From Dermanyssus gallinae (Eukaryota > Arthropoda > Arachnida > Mesostigmata > Dermanyssidae), in the NCBI GenBank assembly GCA_003439945.1, contig QVRM01002401.1:1-64000 (forward strand): DNA of 64,000 nucleotides, given 5' to 3'. A program made the translations under genes and the position numbers. The notes beneath the pieces are model-generated. The model was not told where the DNA came from. It did no database searches and saw nothing but the letters and a program-made list of their open reading frames with translations. Below, piece by piece: positions 1 to 12,447 of this stretch. The stretch's first letter is position 1. Each line of letters begins with the position of its first letter.

Positions 1-530
1 AAAACAACGCATGACGAACCTGACGTGCAGCCACAGCCGCTCGAGTATGACAAACCGTACGCTCTACACTAAATCGATTCAGCAGAGCGAACGGAAGAAA
101 CGTGGAATGAGGTAATCGCCGACCTCGTTTCCGGTGGCGTTATTCAGCCAAAGTTCACTAGATTTGGCTAGCTCTGAACAACGTAGTCCGTAGACGTAAC
201 GGAAATCGAACAAATCGAACGAACGCACACAAACAGACAAACAAAAACCTAAAAAAAACCTGCCCAACCGGGACAGCAAGCAGATGATGACGAAGAAGAG
301 GAAGAAACCCAAGAAACAGAATTCGGGCGGGAAAACAATATGGCGACCTAACGACGACGAGAATCGAAACGACCGACCGACCATTGAAACGAACGACGGG
401 CACGAGCACAAACGAAACGCACATCCAACCATCACCAACAGATACAACAACAGCAACTTAACGAAGGCGGCCTGCATCAGACCACAACACACGCACATAC
501 ACCGGTAACATGATCATGTTTATATAAATG

Positions 531-561
<31 letters not shown>

Positions 562-3500
562 ACACGGGCATATCCACACGTTTAAACATACACGGCGCGG
601 CTCATACACTGCGTAGGTAGGTGACTACTCTGCGGAGCGTATAAACCAAGACTCCCGTATCAGCAGAGACGCAACAGCGGCGGCAGCAGCAGCAGCAGCG
701 GCAACGGAGGCGTCACTGAGCTACGAAATCGGCAGGGATCATGGCAGTGGCGACGCATCGTTTCGCTGTTTCGGACGATTTGTTCGTCGTATTTGAGACG
801 TTTTTGTTGTTGGCACTTCGTGTAGTCGCAGCAGCGGCGGCAGCAGCAGCAACGGCAGCCACAACGACAACAACAACAATAGCAGCGACGGCCGCCCCGC
901 TGCCGTCAAAAGTATCGTGACTCTACTTTAAAGACTTGTGCTTAATATGATTTCTACTTCTCTTTTCTGCTATTACCACCCTCACAATATTTGTATTACT
1001 ATACTACCATTACTACTACTAGAACAGCTACAACTTTAACTAAGATGCCTCATGTCTGCTGCTGCTGTTGTTGTTGTAGTTGCTGCCACAGATTTTAAGT
1101 GAAACTAGGATATCCCATAATGATGGACATTATGTAGGGATTTCTGGAAACACACTGCCGCAACATGTCGGTGTTCGGCCATTCAAGCAGGCGTCATATC
1201 ATGATCTCGACCACGAAGGGATCTCATTTGCTCTTGGCGATCACTCGTCGAGTTTTCTTCTCCCTTCAACGGTCGGGCGTAGCGCCCAGCGGTTAGGTAG
1301 AATGAATGATCATCGTGCAAATCGTGCTAGAACTAATTTGCTCTTCATGCTTTTGTTGTTCCGTGCGCTCTCTCAGGCCTTAGTGCCGCCTTTTCCGAGG
1401 ATAAACCTTTGAGCGCCCTTCAGCAAGCATCTCCTCCGAAGTGAAGTAAGTTATTCATCTTACTGTTGTACGCCCTGTGGAACTCTGCGTGTCTGGGCAG
1501 CCTATCGAGGACTTTAAGACAACCCCCAGGGTGTGGCGAACTTCTCTACGTAATTCACATGAGACCGGCTAGCACGTCAAAGCACCTATGTGCAGCGCAG
1601 CGCGCATGCCATGCCAAACAAATTCAAATCCATCACAAGGTGTCGAGTTGAGGCAAGCGCAGAGCTTTGAACCGGTCTTCGCTAAATGTAGTGCTGCTAG
1701 AGATACAGCGCGACAACCTATTACTAACACAACTATTATTAGCTGTTAAACATATCATCAAAGTTCGAAATCTACAAATATGAGGTTCGAACGTTTTGGT
1801 CGGTTGTAATAATAATAATAACCATAATCTTTTTCAAATGTTTACATTCGAATAATGCAGACGCGTATTGACAAGAGATCCGTGTTTTGTGCAAGTCTTG
1901 TTAACTTCTGACTCTATTTAGACTCTACCCGCCTCAACAGTAGCAGCAGCTCAGCTAGAATGATGACAAGAGAAGAAAGAAGCTGACAGTCTCAACAGCA
2001 AAAAAGGCGGTCAGTTGGGAAACAGTCAGTGGGGAGCGGCAACGGCGTTGCCAGTGCGGCTCCAGTTGCAGCCGACTCCGATACAACTGTGGATTTACAA
2101 AGAAACCAAGTGGTTGCCGGTGAAATGCCGCTTGAGGGGCGATCTAGTGCAGGATGGTGTGAGGTGTGCGATGGGAGTAAAACTGTGGCAGCTAAGAAAG
2201 CAATTCCTTCAAGCGATCCATGTCAAGCAGACAACTAATGCTGTAATGCTCTTTCCGAATGATGTCAGCACTTAGAAGCGGCGCTCCCGTCTGCAAGCCG
2301 TTGAAGCAAGCGTTGTCTTTGGCCGCTTGCAGAGGGAACGCGGCATCAATTTTGGGCGCCATGGAGTGAAATAATTATTTAAAGAATTTGCAATAATACG
2401 TTCAGACCTCACAACTGTACCATTGTTTAACGTACTGCAATATTTTCAGCCGAAAATTACCAACCAAACTTCATGCCGTATGCGACGCCACTGCAAAACA
2501 TGTTTAGCGGGGGAACAACCGACTTTCATAATGACAATGTTCTTGGCGATCCAAAAAGGGTGCCATTCTGTCGAAGAGCTCGAATAACTGAAAACAAACA
2601 CTCATCTGTCTGCTACCAGACACGGCAAGCCTGACTTTTGAAGCTCAAAAATGATACAGGCAAAAGAAAGGAAACTCGCTCTCGTAGATGCCTCGGTGGC
2701 AGTTCGCACGCTCCTGCTCACTGATCAGATTTGTAAGGAAAAGGTCTATACTGTCAAAATGTGGGTGCGGCAGCGCAACCCGTGCGAGCCTGCCCTATCT
2801 GCATTGGATTGTATGAGCTTCAATTACGATTGCAGCGAGAATTGCGGCCGTGGTACCTAGAGACGATGAACTGCTTGCCAGGTTCGAGAGAGAGAGAGAG
2901 AGATGAAACCTACTCTACGTTTTCGACTTGAGTGGCAACTTGTAACTTGAATGCCGACTCATTACGCGTCTAGGAGAAAACGTATGAGTCCAACACTACC
3001 CGTCAGTGAAGGTGCCTCGATGTGGGCACAACTAAAAGCTTTAAACATGTAATCGCTTCCATCGGCCCAGAAGGTACATCGGAGGTGATCGAACGGGCTT
3101 CGTATACAAGCCTCGAAGAATTTATGGCGTCATGGGAGTTTCTATGGGTCTTTCTCTTTCCAACGCCATAGTATATATATATATATATATAAATATATAC
3201 CCAGCCGGTAGCCAGTTTTTCCTGAGCAAGGGGGATATTAGGATGCCGCTACGTTGATTGATCCATCCGGATATGCATATGTCCGGCAGCTCGATCACTG
3301 AGTTGCCTGTTTACCAGCCAGTAGGAAGAAGGCCAATATATTCGTCTTGCTGCTGCTGCTTCTGCACTAACCAGGACAACCACCGCCGCCTCATTGCTAA
3401 AACTCTAACTATAATGACTATACTCGTAGAGTTAAGAGTCGACGTTCGCGCTGCGGGCGCAAAAACAAACACCCGCCAATGCCTCGGTCATCATCCTGTG

Positions 3501-4456
3501 AAGCTCAGGTAAGCCTGCTTTGTTTTACGTCGTTTTGTGTATCTGTCTGTTTATGTTCTGTGCATATTATGTATGAGGATATCTGCGTGTGTCTGATTAT
3601 GTCAGTGTGTGTCGCAGCTTGATGCGTGGACTCAGCTTGCCAATCCGCTGTTTGTTAAAACGGTCACTCTGTTTTTTTTGTGGCGTTGTTGTTGCTGCTG
3701 TTAGTTCCATTGTTCTTGCCACTGATGCTGCTTCAACTGAGTTCGAGTTTCTACCCGCCGGGGCTCCACCTTGCTTTGCTTGCTGTCATAGTTAAGCTGA
3801 ATAACACTAATGATAAAAACAACAGCAACAACAACAACAGCAGCAACAGCAACAACAGTAAAAATAGCAGCAGCAGCAGCAGCAGCTCTTACTGGGTCAG
3901 CTTTAACTTTGTCTCTCAATCACGCGGTTGTTTTTTTAATGATCTATAATGTTATATAACTCTGCCAGTCCGGCGTTTTAATCGCCGTCGAGGTCGTCCT
4001 GCCGTGTTGCCTCCTCATCGACATCATCTAGCGTGGCTTCGGTTTGTTAACTTTCGCTTGTTCCCACCCGCCAGCGCCGTTCTAACGACTGCGGAAGTTG
4101 TTCGTCCTTCAGCTTTCTCTTTCAGCTCAATTTCAGCAACCTAATGACAATGTCAACGGCAGCGGCAGCGGCAGCACCACCAGCACCCTCATCCCGCCAA
4201 CAGTTGGTTAACTTTAGCTGCTGAATGAGAGTCGCCAAGCAGCATAACAACATGATGCTAACAATGTGATCTAGAACTACTCCGATAACTTAGTCGAAAC
4301 ATCCGAATAATATATAGATAATAATATATAGATATATAGAATAATACATAGATCCAAAACATGAAACTAATCAAGTAAACTAGCGAACGCAAGTACAACT
4401 CCATTTGCAGTTAGTTAAGATCACCAACACATGACTCTAGAGTCGACGACAGTCAT
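1..4456. other. non-coding stretch, no gene recognised
   Basis: No reading frame here resembles a known protein. The sequence holds short CAG/CAA-type triplet clusters (about 665-710, 825-900 and 3810-3885), TA runs at about 531-557 and 3171-3198, and a GA run near 2886-2902. The open frames are low-complexity Leu, Asn/Ser or Arg/His runs or short random peptides. Because the TAF4 exon at 6518-7495 splices leftwards on the minus strand, this stretch is probably TAF4 intron; that is inference. Confidence 0.5.
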
Positions 4457-4470
4457 TGTATGTATGTATG

Positions 4471-4513
<43 letters not shown>
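4457..4513. repeat. (TGTA)n/(TA)n microsatellite followed by a T run
   Basis: The TGTA repeats pass into an uninterrupted TA run and then about ten T residues. It is a simple-sequence tract with no gene association visible. Confidence 0.9.
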
Positions 4514-4517
<4 letters not shown>

Positions 4518-5015
4518 TACATATAATGGCTGTGCAAATGTAACTTCTTGTTCCTGTTGGAATTATCATGATCTCCCAACCCCCCATTAATTGGAATTGT
4601 CTTCAGCTGAGCGTTTTAAGTCTTCCAAATTGGAAATATGCACAGTTGGATATACTCAGATATTGAGATGATTGGCAAACCACATTTTATTACATGTATT
4701 CGTTGTTAATAACAAATTGATTAAATTGTACATAAGCATGAGAACTTCAGAAAACACTTCTAAAATGTGCCGCGTAGTAGAGAGTGAGTTAAGAATCGAA
4801 TCCACTGCCAAATAGCGTTCTTTATGTTGATGTTTGGAGTGGAGCGTCCGAGTTGATTCTCCCACAGACAACGGTGTGGAGCACAACCTTGTCGGCGCCA
4901 CAACAGCGGTACACAAAAATCGGGCCGCGGACTGTTTATTAGATCGCCTTCCAGTGAGGATTAAGGGCGCAAGAGTGTTTCGAAAAGCTTCGATCGACAA
5001 CTGTGAATGAAGCCC

Positions 5016-5053
5016 CATCTTTGAGTAACTTGTATGCTGGTTACTCAAAGATG
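5016..5053. repeat. perfect 14-bp inverted repeat (hairpin)
   Basis: The arm CATCTTTGAGTAAC is followed by a 10-base spacer and its exact reverse complement GTTACTCAAAGATG. Related copies of the ATCTTTGAGT motif continue to about 5100. It lies just upstream of the mariner-like remnant and may mark its edge. Confidence 0.8.
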
Positions 5054-5059
5054 TAACCA

Positions 5060-5965
5060 TATATTTGAGTGGCCACATCTTTGAGTGGTTACATCTACGT
5101 TTTTCTGTATGGAGGGTACAGAAAACGTCCAACAACAGTAACAGAAAAATAAAATGTGGCTCGCGCGAGACTTTGAGCATAAACGACAAGTTCCTCCATA
5201 ACATTCTGCACGAACACCTCCAACGCACAAAAAAATGCTTGATGGGTATCTCGTGATTTGTCACTGGAAGAAAGAGGCGCGCGTCTTTCTGGCGTTCTTT
5301 CAAGAATTTCTAATGAAATTCGACGAGATCCGGTCTTCTTTGTTCTGCTAGAGACTCGTCACAGGTGATGAGACTTGAATACATTTCTATGACCTATGCT
5401 ACTCAAGCCCCAGAGCTGTGACCCCCGCAGGGTCAGGCGTTGGGACGCCTCTATCTACAAACGTGGGGAAACGTTTTGTAATTAACGCTAACGACCCATT
5501 GGCAATGTGATTGTCGCCATGTTCTTCTCCAGGAGTGAAATTGTAGCGACGGCCGATCTAGATGAAGATGGTAAAGTAGCAAGCGATTGGGATACTGCAG
5601 AATGCCTAGCAACGTTTTCACTGCACTCACCAGGGAATAGCTTCAAAGCATCTTTTGGGCTATGAATTGACCTGCACCATAAGCGCGTCAGCCCATCAGG
5701 CTGAAAACACTAAGGCTTTATTTAACGCATTTGAAGTCACTCAGCTTATTCACCCAATTTGGCAGTGGGCGATTTTCTCATCTTTCCAAAGATAAAAATA
5801 AAACCAGAGGAAGACGTTTTGATTCACGCAAACTGGTGCATGAAGCCACCGAGGTGGAACAAGAAAACATTGAGAAACGAGTTTTGGAGTTGAATCGATG
5901 TATGCATCAATTACCTCAGGAATATTATAGAAAATGGTGGAAATTACAGTCGCAATGTAGGTAAT
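5060..5965 (+). mobile_element. decayed mariner-like transposase remnant
   Basis: A conceptual translation in shifting frames reads like a mariner-type transposase. One part (about 5230-5330) has the SRDLSLEER...LSRISNEIRRDP pattern that normally precedes the first catalytic Asp (GDEKW), and a following segment near 5355-5380 is compatible with a degenerate version of it. A later basic segment (5731-5964) may be the C-terminal tail. Stops and frameshifts are frequent and I could not define terminal inverted repeats, so this is an old inactive copy. The family assignment rests on remembered motif patterns only. Confidence 0.5.
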
Positions 5966-6448
5966 TATTGTACAAAAAAACTAGTTGTGGTTGTCATTCA
6001 CCGTGGGGTCGCAGGTTCGATCTCTGTTGTTGATCAAATTCGATCTGAGTGATGCTTATAGAAAATAAATGATAAATATTACCGCTGAGGGTCAGCGACC
6101 ATGCTGCCACAAGCACTGTTGGGGAAGGGGACCGAATAAGGCATTTTTCAGATGTGTTGTTCCATACATTATTCCCACAAGTTTACTTTACGAACAAATA
6201 CAAAATTTCAACAATACTTTATAATAAAAGTAAAGTTTCGAGAGTTTCGTATAATAGAGAATATAAATATTTATCGTATATATTCTAGTACAGAAGTAGT
6301 GGGTCCACGCAGAGAGCAAATATAATCGCCAGTTGCTCCAACAGTAACTGAACAGCTCTGTCAGCGTGTTGTAAACGTTTTCAAACTAGAAGAGGCGCGA
6401 ATTTCGCCAGAAAGTGATTCTATTCGCAACCTATAAATGGATTAGTCA

Positions 6449-6493
6449 TATATATATACATATATACATGTATATATATATATATATATATAA
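6449..6493. repeat. (TA)n microsatellite just inside the TAF4 intron
   Basis: Interrupted TA repeats (with CATATATACATG) end about 25 bases inside the intron downstream of the TAF4 splice donor at 6517/6518. Confidence 0.85.
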
Positions 6494-6517
6494 CCTCTAG
6501 CCGTGGCGGGTTCTTAC

Positions 6518-6734
6518 CTGTTGTTTCTGGACGACAATCGGCGACTGTTGAGCTGCGACGTTCGCCAGATTATGAATGGCGCTCATCTGTTGTGGCGCCG
6601 TTTGGAACGCTTGAGCAGCTTGAACCTGGGTGACTTGAGACATTGGCACAGTCATCTGCGCTGTGGACACCTGGACCTGTTGCTGTTGCTGCTGTTGTTG
6701 TTGCTGTTGTTGTTGCTGTTGTTGCTGCTGTTGT

Positions 6735-6766
<32 letters not shown>

Positions 6767-7495
6767 TTGCTGGTGGAGGTGATGTTGGACATGTTGGACG
6801 ACCTGTGACTGCGTGGTGAACTGAGCAGCCATCGACACGGGAACGGTTATCGACGACGAATGCCCCGTTGATAATGTCGCTGTTGTTGTTGTTCCGCCTG
6901 CCGAGCTGGTGATCTGGGCCAGTGAAACAGGCACTGTTATCGTCTGGGGTTGATGGTGATGAAGATGGTGCTGCTGTTGAAGATGTTGTTGTTGCTGTTG
7001 GTGTTGTTGTTGCAGGTGTTGTTGCTGTTGTTGTTGTTGCTGCTGTTGTTGATGATGATGTGCCATGGCACTAGCAGTGGTCGTAGTCGTAGATGACAGT
7101 GAAGTTGGCGCCGTCGATAATGCCGAGCCCGCCATTACCGTCACAACTCCTGTCGACACATTCGCAGCTGCAATACTCGACGGAGCGGAAACAATAACAA
7201 CACCCGGGGCAGTCACACCAGGAACGGGACCGTGACCAACAGCACCTCCAGCACCCCCGCCACCTCCAGCACCCCCGCCACCTCCAGCACCCCCGCCACC
7301 TCCAGCACCCCCGCTACCGCCTGATGATCCCGTCGTGGGGTCGTCGCAAAGCTGCGATTCGAGCGAGCCCTTGAGCGCGTTTACGACCGATTCATCGACA
7401 TCCGTGCTGAGCATGTCCTCGAGCGAGGCCCCCGAGTGACCGCCGGCGCCGCCACCACCACCTCCAGCGGGTGGCCCGCGGCCCGGCTGCGACAT
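6518..7495 (-). CDS. TAF4: TAF4, TFIID subunit 4, first coding exon (partial gene)
   Basis: TAF4 is a core subunit of the general transcription factor TFIID in the nucleus and pairs with TAF12 through a C-terminal histone fold. The exon encodes 326 residues from the ATG at 7493-7495, which has G at -3. The open frame extends upstream only from non-ATG codons. Residues about 24-48 contain the signature VDESVVNALKGSLESQL, which matches the N-terminus of animal TAF4 as I remember it. Next come a Gly/Ala repeat, Thr/Val-rich segments, His/Gln tracts and an uninterrupted 32-Gln run (6677-6772), typical of the TAF4 coactivator-binding region. The exon ends in CAG|GTAAGA at 6518/6517, phase 0; the following in-frame residues are intron read-through. 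The TAFH and histone-fold exons are not in the window. A plus-strand poly-Leu frame here is only its shadow. Confidence 0.82.
6677..6772 (-). repeat. 32-codon polyglutamine tract in TAF4
   Basis: There are 32 consecutive Gln codons on the minus strand, an irregular mixture of CAG and CAA. Mixed codons suggest selection for the peptide, or a stable interrupted repeat, rather than a fresh pure-CAG expansion. Confidence 0.95.
7243..7314 (-). repeat. four exact 18-bp coding repeats (Gly/Ala) in TAF4
   Basis: The plus-strand unit CACCTCCAGCACCCCCGC occurs four times head to tail without a mismatch and stays in frame, encoding an Ala-plus-five-Gly block four times. Exact identity suggests recent or ongoing length change. 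Confidence 0.95.
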
Positions 7496-7627
7496 TTCGC
7501 AGACTCCGCCACCCCCGAGTCTGCGTTTGCCTGCTCCCCCCGTGCCACGATCACCACCACTTGCTACCCCCCACTTAGCAGCAGCAGCAGAAGAAGAAAA
7601 GACGGGTAGGTGGTACAACCTTACAAC

Positions 7628-9094
7628 CTGCACACAAAGATGAACACGACAACGACGCCGATAATGACGCCGACGTGGAGGACAACGTTGGGTAACGGCC
7701 CACCGGCCACATGGATTGCTGGGTGGAACACCACCTTAGCTTGCTTTTCACCTCACCTCGGCTTGCTTTTCACCTCATCTCAGCTCAGCTCGCTTGTTCT
7801 CTCACCTCACCTCACCTCACCTCACTGTATCACAGCGAGCACAGGGTACATCATCAACGAGGATGAAGACCACGACGGTAGAGGAGGCGCCGAACAAACA
7901 GATGGCATTACAGCCGACGAATGACGACGACGACAACAGAACACACAACGCACCCGCCCAAATGCCCCACGCCCCCCCACACGAATTCTAAATCGCTAGC
8001 AATTCGACCATCGGCCACAAATCTTCATTGTCAGCATCAGCAGCAGCATCGTCATCATCATACCAGACCACATGATTGATACATCATCAGACACACGATG
8101 ATGATTGATCACCAGCTCAGGAACGAGTGGCGATGATGGAGATCGAGCAGCAGAAGAAGAAGAAGATGAAGAAGAAGAACAGGAAGTAGTAGTTGTAGTT
8201 GTAGTATAACTTGTAGTTCAGACGATGAACAACAGGAACGAACCACACGACCCAACGGCATCAACACAGCAACACCGCTCGCAATGGTGGTTGATGGTTG
8301 ACGATCAGCAACTGAAGCAGTGTTTCAGCTTGACCGACCAGCTGCAACGTTCACGCTGTATGGATCCGTGCTTTCTGTCGGTGGCTTACGGTTGTGTAGT
8401 GATGATGGTGTTGTACATCAGGTAGACACCACTAGCAAGAGCAACGAACAAATGCTACTGCTGTTGCTACAACTACTACCAGCACAATGCTGGTCACGAC
8501 GATGACGACGATGATGATGAGAACAATAACGACTGCAGAAGCAACAGCAGCAGCGACAGCAAGGCACAACACAATCAAATCGCTGACTTATTCTTACTGC
8601 TGTTGGGTAAGCTGCAACCTTACGAACGCGCTTGTCGTCAAGAATTCTCCCGTTCCGTGTCCAGTTGCGGCGCTGCTGGTGGTGGCGGCAGCGGAGGACA
8701 CTAAATAGTACAGTAGCGCTGGCAGGTTATCAACAAGACAGCAGCAGCAGCAGCAACAACAGAACAATAACCACAACAACAACAACAACAGAAACAACAA
8801 CAGACGCAGAATCTCTAGCAGCAGCAGCTACAGCTTTTCAATGGCCGCTGCGAGCGAACGATCGAGAGCAGACACCCACAATCGAGAGAGTTGATTGCCG
8901 CGCCGTCTTGTTCTTCCTCTTCGGGACTCGTCGTCGACTAGCCGACAGATGCAGAGCGCGGCTCCGCCGTAACCCGCTCACCGCCGCCGCCGTCCGCGTG
9001 GTGGCGCTGCAGTCGCCGCTGGTGCTGCCACCAGCGGCGTTACTACTTTTTATATATAGATATATATATATATATACTTTTTATATATAGATAT

Positions 9095-9158
<64 letters not shown>

Positions 9159-10620
9159 TTTATTTGTTATTTATATACAGCAATTTTCATCGGAAATGCT
9201 TTTGTTCTACTTGTTTGTCCTACTATTTTTTTTCTATATTGAATTTATTTGGAACCATTTTCACTGGAACTATTTTTGTTTGACTTTGCTGTACTAAGAC
9301 TACTACTGCTACGTCCGGTCGAGCCGCACTAAGAACCTACTACATACGAATGCTTTAGTTACTTACTACCTATACTGCGTGTATTCTAGACAGTTTCGTT
9401 GGCTAGACGCACAACAAGCACAAGTAGTAAACAATGCCGCCGAACGAACTAGTCGAAACAAGCAAACGAAACTCATCTTTGTCAAGAAGAAGCCATAATC
9501 AAGCTGCTGCGGCAGCAGTAGCGGACAGCCGGCAGTACGACTTTGCAGTAACGGCAGCCGTGACAACCACCCGACAATCCGTCCCGTGTCGCCGCAGGTC
9601 AACCTATGCGTGGAGCGGTGTAGCTGGTGAAGTACTTCGGTACCCCCCCCCCCCTCGTACTTCGGATACCTGCCTGCAAGACGAGGGCGAAGAAACCAAA
9701 GGAGGGATGTAAGGGGGGAGTTGCGACAGTAGCGCCGCCTGTAACTCGCGGAGGGGGACCACGACGACGACGATGATGACAGGACAGTTTAGGCGGGAAC
9801 ATGGCCGCGATCTGTATCTATCTGTCGGGGCAGCAGCAGGCTGTAATAACCGACGACGACGACAACAACAATGATGATGGTTGGTCTTGCTTACAGCAGT
9901 CGCAGACAACAACAACAACTACTACAATAACAACAGCAACAACAACAGCAATAACAACAACAACTCAGAGTAGGCGGAGCTACAGATAATGGCCGACGAC
10001 GATCGACTGACTGCAAGGCAATCCAATCAACAGCGGTTTTTGATTCGGCTTCGTCGTCATCGTCGTTGTTGTCGTTGTCGTCGTCGTTGTTGTTGTTGTC
10101 GTTGCCATTGTCTTCATCTTCGTCATAGTGAAAGCGTGCTAATCGGTCGCATAAGCATCTTCTACATGCTGCTGCTGCCCTCTCTCTTTCTCTCTACATG
10201 TGTGCTGTATCGGACCGGTATCGTACGGAGCGACGGTATGAGGGCGACTTCTGTGTGTTTCTCTGATGATTGGTCTGATATGAAGCGATCTCTGCTGTGA
10301 GTGAACGAGATGAGCGTGATTGAGTGAAAGAGTGTCGAAAATTAGCATCGAGTGTTGTTACTATTACTAATACAGCGACTACTACAGTCTCTATGCGTAG
10401 TGAGGAGTGACATCATCCCGCATCGGCGGTAGATGTACCCCCAGTCGCAGCAGCAGCAACAACAACAGCAGCATTTGTAGTGGTGGTGATGGTGGTGGTC
10501 AGAGACAAACATTGAATCATACATAGAACGTGATGCAACATTGCATTGATGACGATTACGCGAACGCTTGAATTACTTGAGCCGATTACTGAGCGCATTC
10601 GAACGTTCCCCATCGATCTC
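7628..10620. other. triplet-repeat-rich DNA upstream of TAF4, no gene supported
   Basis: The stretch holds CAG/CAA and CTG/TTG clusters (about 8040-8180, 8430-8560, 8735-8835, 9890-9965, 10030-10125, 10440-10475), a CACCT run at about 7799-7824 and a long TA tract. Many open frames exist on both strands but all are homopolymeric (poly-Leu, -Thr, -Asn, -Arg). On the minus strand, CATCTTTGTGTGCAG near 7631-7645 resembles a splice acceptor that could join an upstream TAF4 5'-UTR exon. I see no recognisable protein. Confidence 0.5.
9048..9162. repeat. long (TA)n tract with a duplicated ACTTTTTATATATAGA block
   Basis: About 115 bases are almost pure TA, beginning with two copies of a CTTTTTATATATAGATATATA block. 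Confidence 0.9.
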
Positions 10621-11741
10621 AATTCGTTAGTTTGTGTTAATCCGTTAGTGAGTGTTAGCGCTACGCGAAGAAGCTGCTACACACAGAACGAGGTTGATTG
10701 AATTCGTTTCGAATTCGTTTACTGTTGGTGCAATCTGGACGTTAGATCCGTCAATTAGGTGGATAGATAGATGATGGTTAGGTTAATGTTTGTTCGGCAA
10801 CAGCTTGAGTAAACGTCAACACGAGACGCATCGGGACAGATCGGTTGGTGTGACACGACGACGGTGTGGTACGATTGTCGAGTATCGTGGTCGAACCTCC
10901 CGAACGAAGTCGTTTTGTTAAGATGCCGATCGTATGTTTGGCTCACAGTGGCCGAGTCTCATGTCGCGCCCTCCCAAGCTTCATCTAACAGGAACAGCTC
11001 ACAACAATAACAGATACCGCGCATCTACGCCAGTCAACGGTAAGATATTATTTTTTTAAATAATTATTATATTATTATTATTGTTGTTGTTGTTGTTATT
11101 AATATTATTGACCAACATGCAACGGCCCCGTACCACTGCAACAAGTTTGCGCGTGTATCCTTCATAATCTGTCTAGCGCATAAATAATACATTTTTGTTT
11201 TGTTTATCCTATGTTCTCCCGGTTTGTAGTCGGTTGACTAACAAAACAGCATTCATAACATAACTCTCTCTCTCTCTTTCTTTCTCTTGTAGCATACATC
11301 GCGCGAGAGATAGAATACCCCGTATTTGATCCGATGGAAATAGGCTGATACCTATATACTAGTACAGTATGCATGATATAGTTTCAGAGCCTTAGTTGCG
11401 CAGATTAGAGCTGTTGTTCGTTGTCGTTACGTATTTGCGTACGTAATTTAAAGTTACGTATTATTCAATATACGCATGATCGATTGCTCGCTTGTTCTGA
11501 GCTGACAGATCTCATGTAACATGAAGGGAACATTTCCTTGCACTATTGGAATTGTGTAGCCGACCCTCATGGCAAGCAGAGGTCTCTAAATATGCTCTAC
11601 AAATTCACCACTAATGTCAACCTCGTCATTAGGTCATTCGCCATATGTCCCACCCGCTTAGAACCTTCAAGGTGCTTACTACCTTAGCGTACAGACTCAC
11701 TTTTGAGCTAAACCCACATTAGAATCGCATATATATATTGT

Positions 11742-11774
<33 letters not shown>

Positions 11775-12231
11775 CGATATAGAGAGTAGAGGTTTGTCCC
11801 GCACCTCTGACAGCTTCGGAGATAAACCGTCGCCTTTCACAGAACCTCTGTATGCAGCACGCGCAATGAAGGCTATGTTCAGAGAGAGAGGCCTTGAACT
11901 TGAACCAGGCAGCTAGCCTGCTAGACGTGGTCATGCTGACACGAACGATTATCGAGCTCAGCTGTGAGGGCGCCGACATCTTGATCTATATCTTCCACAA
12001 ACACTCTCGCATACAGCTGAGTAGCTGTGTAGGCCTCATCCCTGACCGGATTCAGGCCGATTGAGGACCACATTGCGCGAGCCTACGCTGTTATTCATTT
12101 GACAACTACAATCTGCTTAGTGTTCGCTATTGTTTCGGTTGGGCTAGGCCTCGCATTTCTCGTCCATGTTGTTAAATGTTACATCATCTCCCCGGCGTCT
12201 AGCAATCGTCTACTGCAACTTGAACTAGCCC
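10621..12231. other. intergenic stretch, no gene recognised
   Basis: Contains AT-rich DNA, short TTA/TTG and CT runs (about 11075-11100, 11265-11290) and a TA tract at about 11730-11776. No open frame resembles a known family. Confidence 0.5.
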
Positions 12232-12246
12232 AAGTGGCTGAATAGT

Positions 12247-12432
12247 GTCGAGCCCGGTGGCGTGGTGGCATGCGTCTGCGCCTCGCGACCGGAGGAGACA
12301 CATAAATGCGCGGGTTCGAGCCCCACCGTTGCACCGATTTGTATTTATGGGGGTCCGTCTGTGAAGCAATGCGCAAAGCAGTCCCATGGACGTTAAATCT
12401 TGGCTGAGAATCAGCCCCGAAATAATTTTTTT
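12247..12432 (+). mobile_element. tRNA-derived SINE, full copy with perfect target-site duplication
   Basis: The 5' part is tRNA-like: GAGCCCGGTGGCGTGGTGG resembles an A box, and GGGTTCGAGCCCC is a B box for RNA polymerase III. A tRNA-unrelated body follows (GGGGGTCCGTCTGTGAAGC ... GTTAAATCTTGGCTGAGAAT) and ends in an A/T tail. The copy is flanked by an exact 15-bp direct repeat AAGTGGCTGAATAGT at 12232-12246 and 12433-12447, which is direct evidence of retrotransposition. Related copies lie at 26641-26806, 38039-38116 (truncated) and, inverted, 47330-47511. Confidence 0.92.
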
Positions 12433-12447
12433 AAGTGGCTGAATAGT

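Noticed and set aside
1..72. Open frame from the window edge (KTTHDEPDVQPQPLEYDKPY then ALH, stop) as the end of a plus-strand gene
   Set aside because: Only 23 codons, two other frames are also partly open, and no family is recognised. Possible, but unsupported.
3680..3949. Leu-rich start followed by Asn/Ser runs, resembling a signal peptide protein
   Set aside because: The hydrophobic part and the Asn/Ser run come from adjacent triplet repeats; no conserved domain and no splice context.
4656..5303. 215-codon minus-strand frame
   Set aside because: No family resemblance and no ATG-independent support; it overlaps the plus-strand mariner remnant and has no repetitive codon signal of a real gene.
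5985..6060. tRNA-like block GTCGCAGGTTCGATCTCTG as a SINE
   Set aside because: Only a B-box-like motif is present; no A box, tail or target duplication could be found.
6503..6808. Plus-strand poly-Leu reading frame
   Set aside because: It is the antisense of the TAF4 polyglutamine tract.
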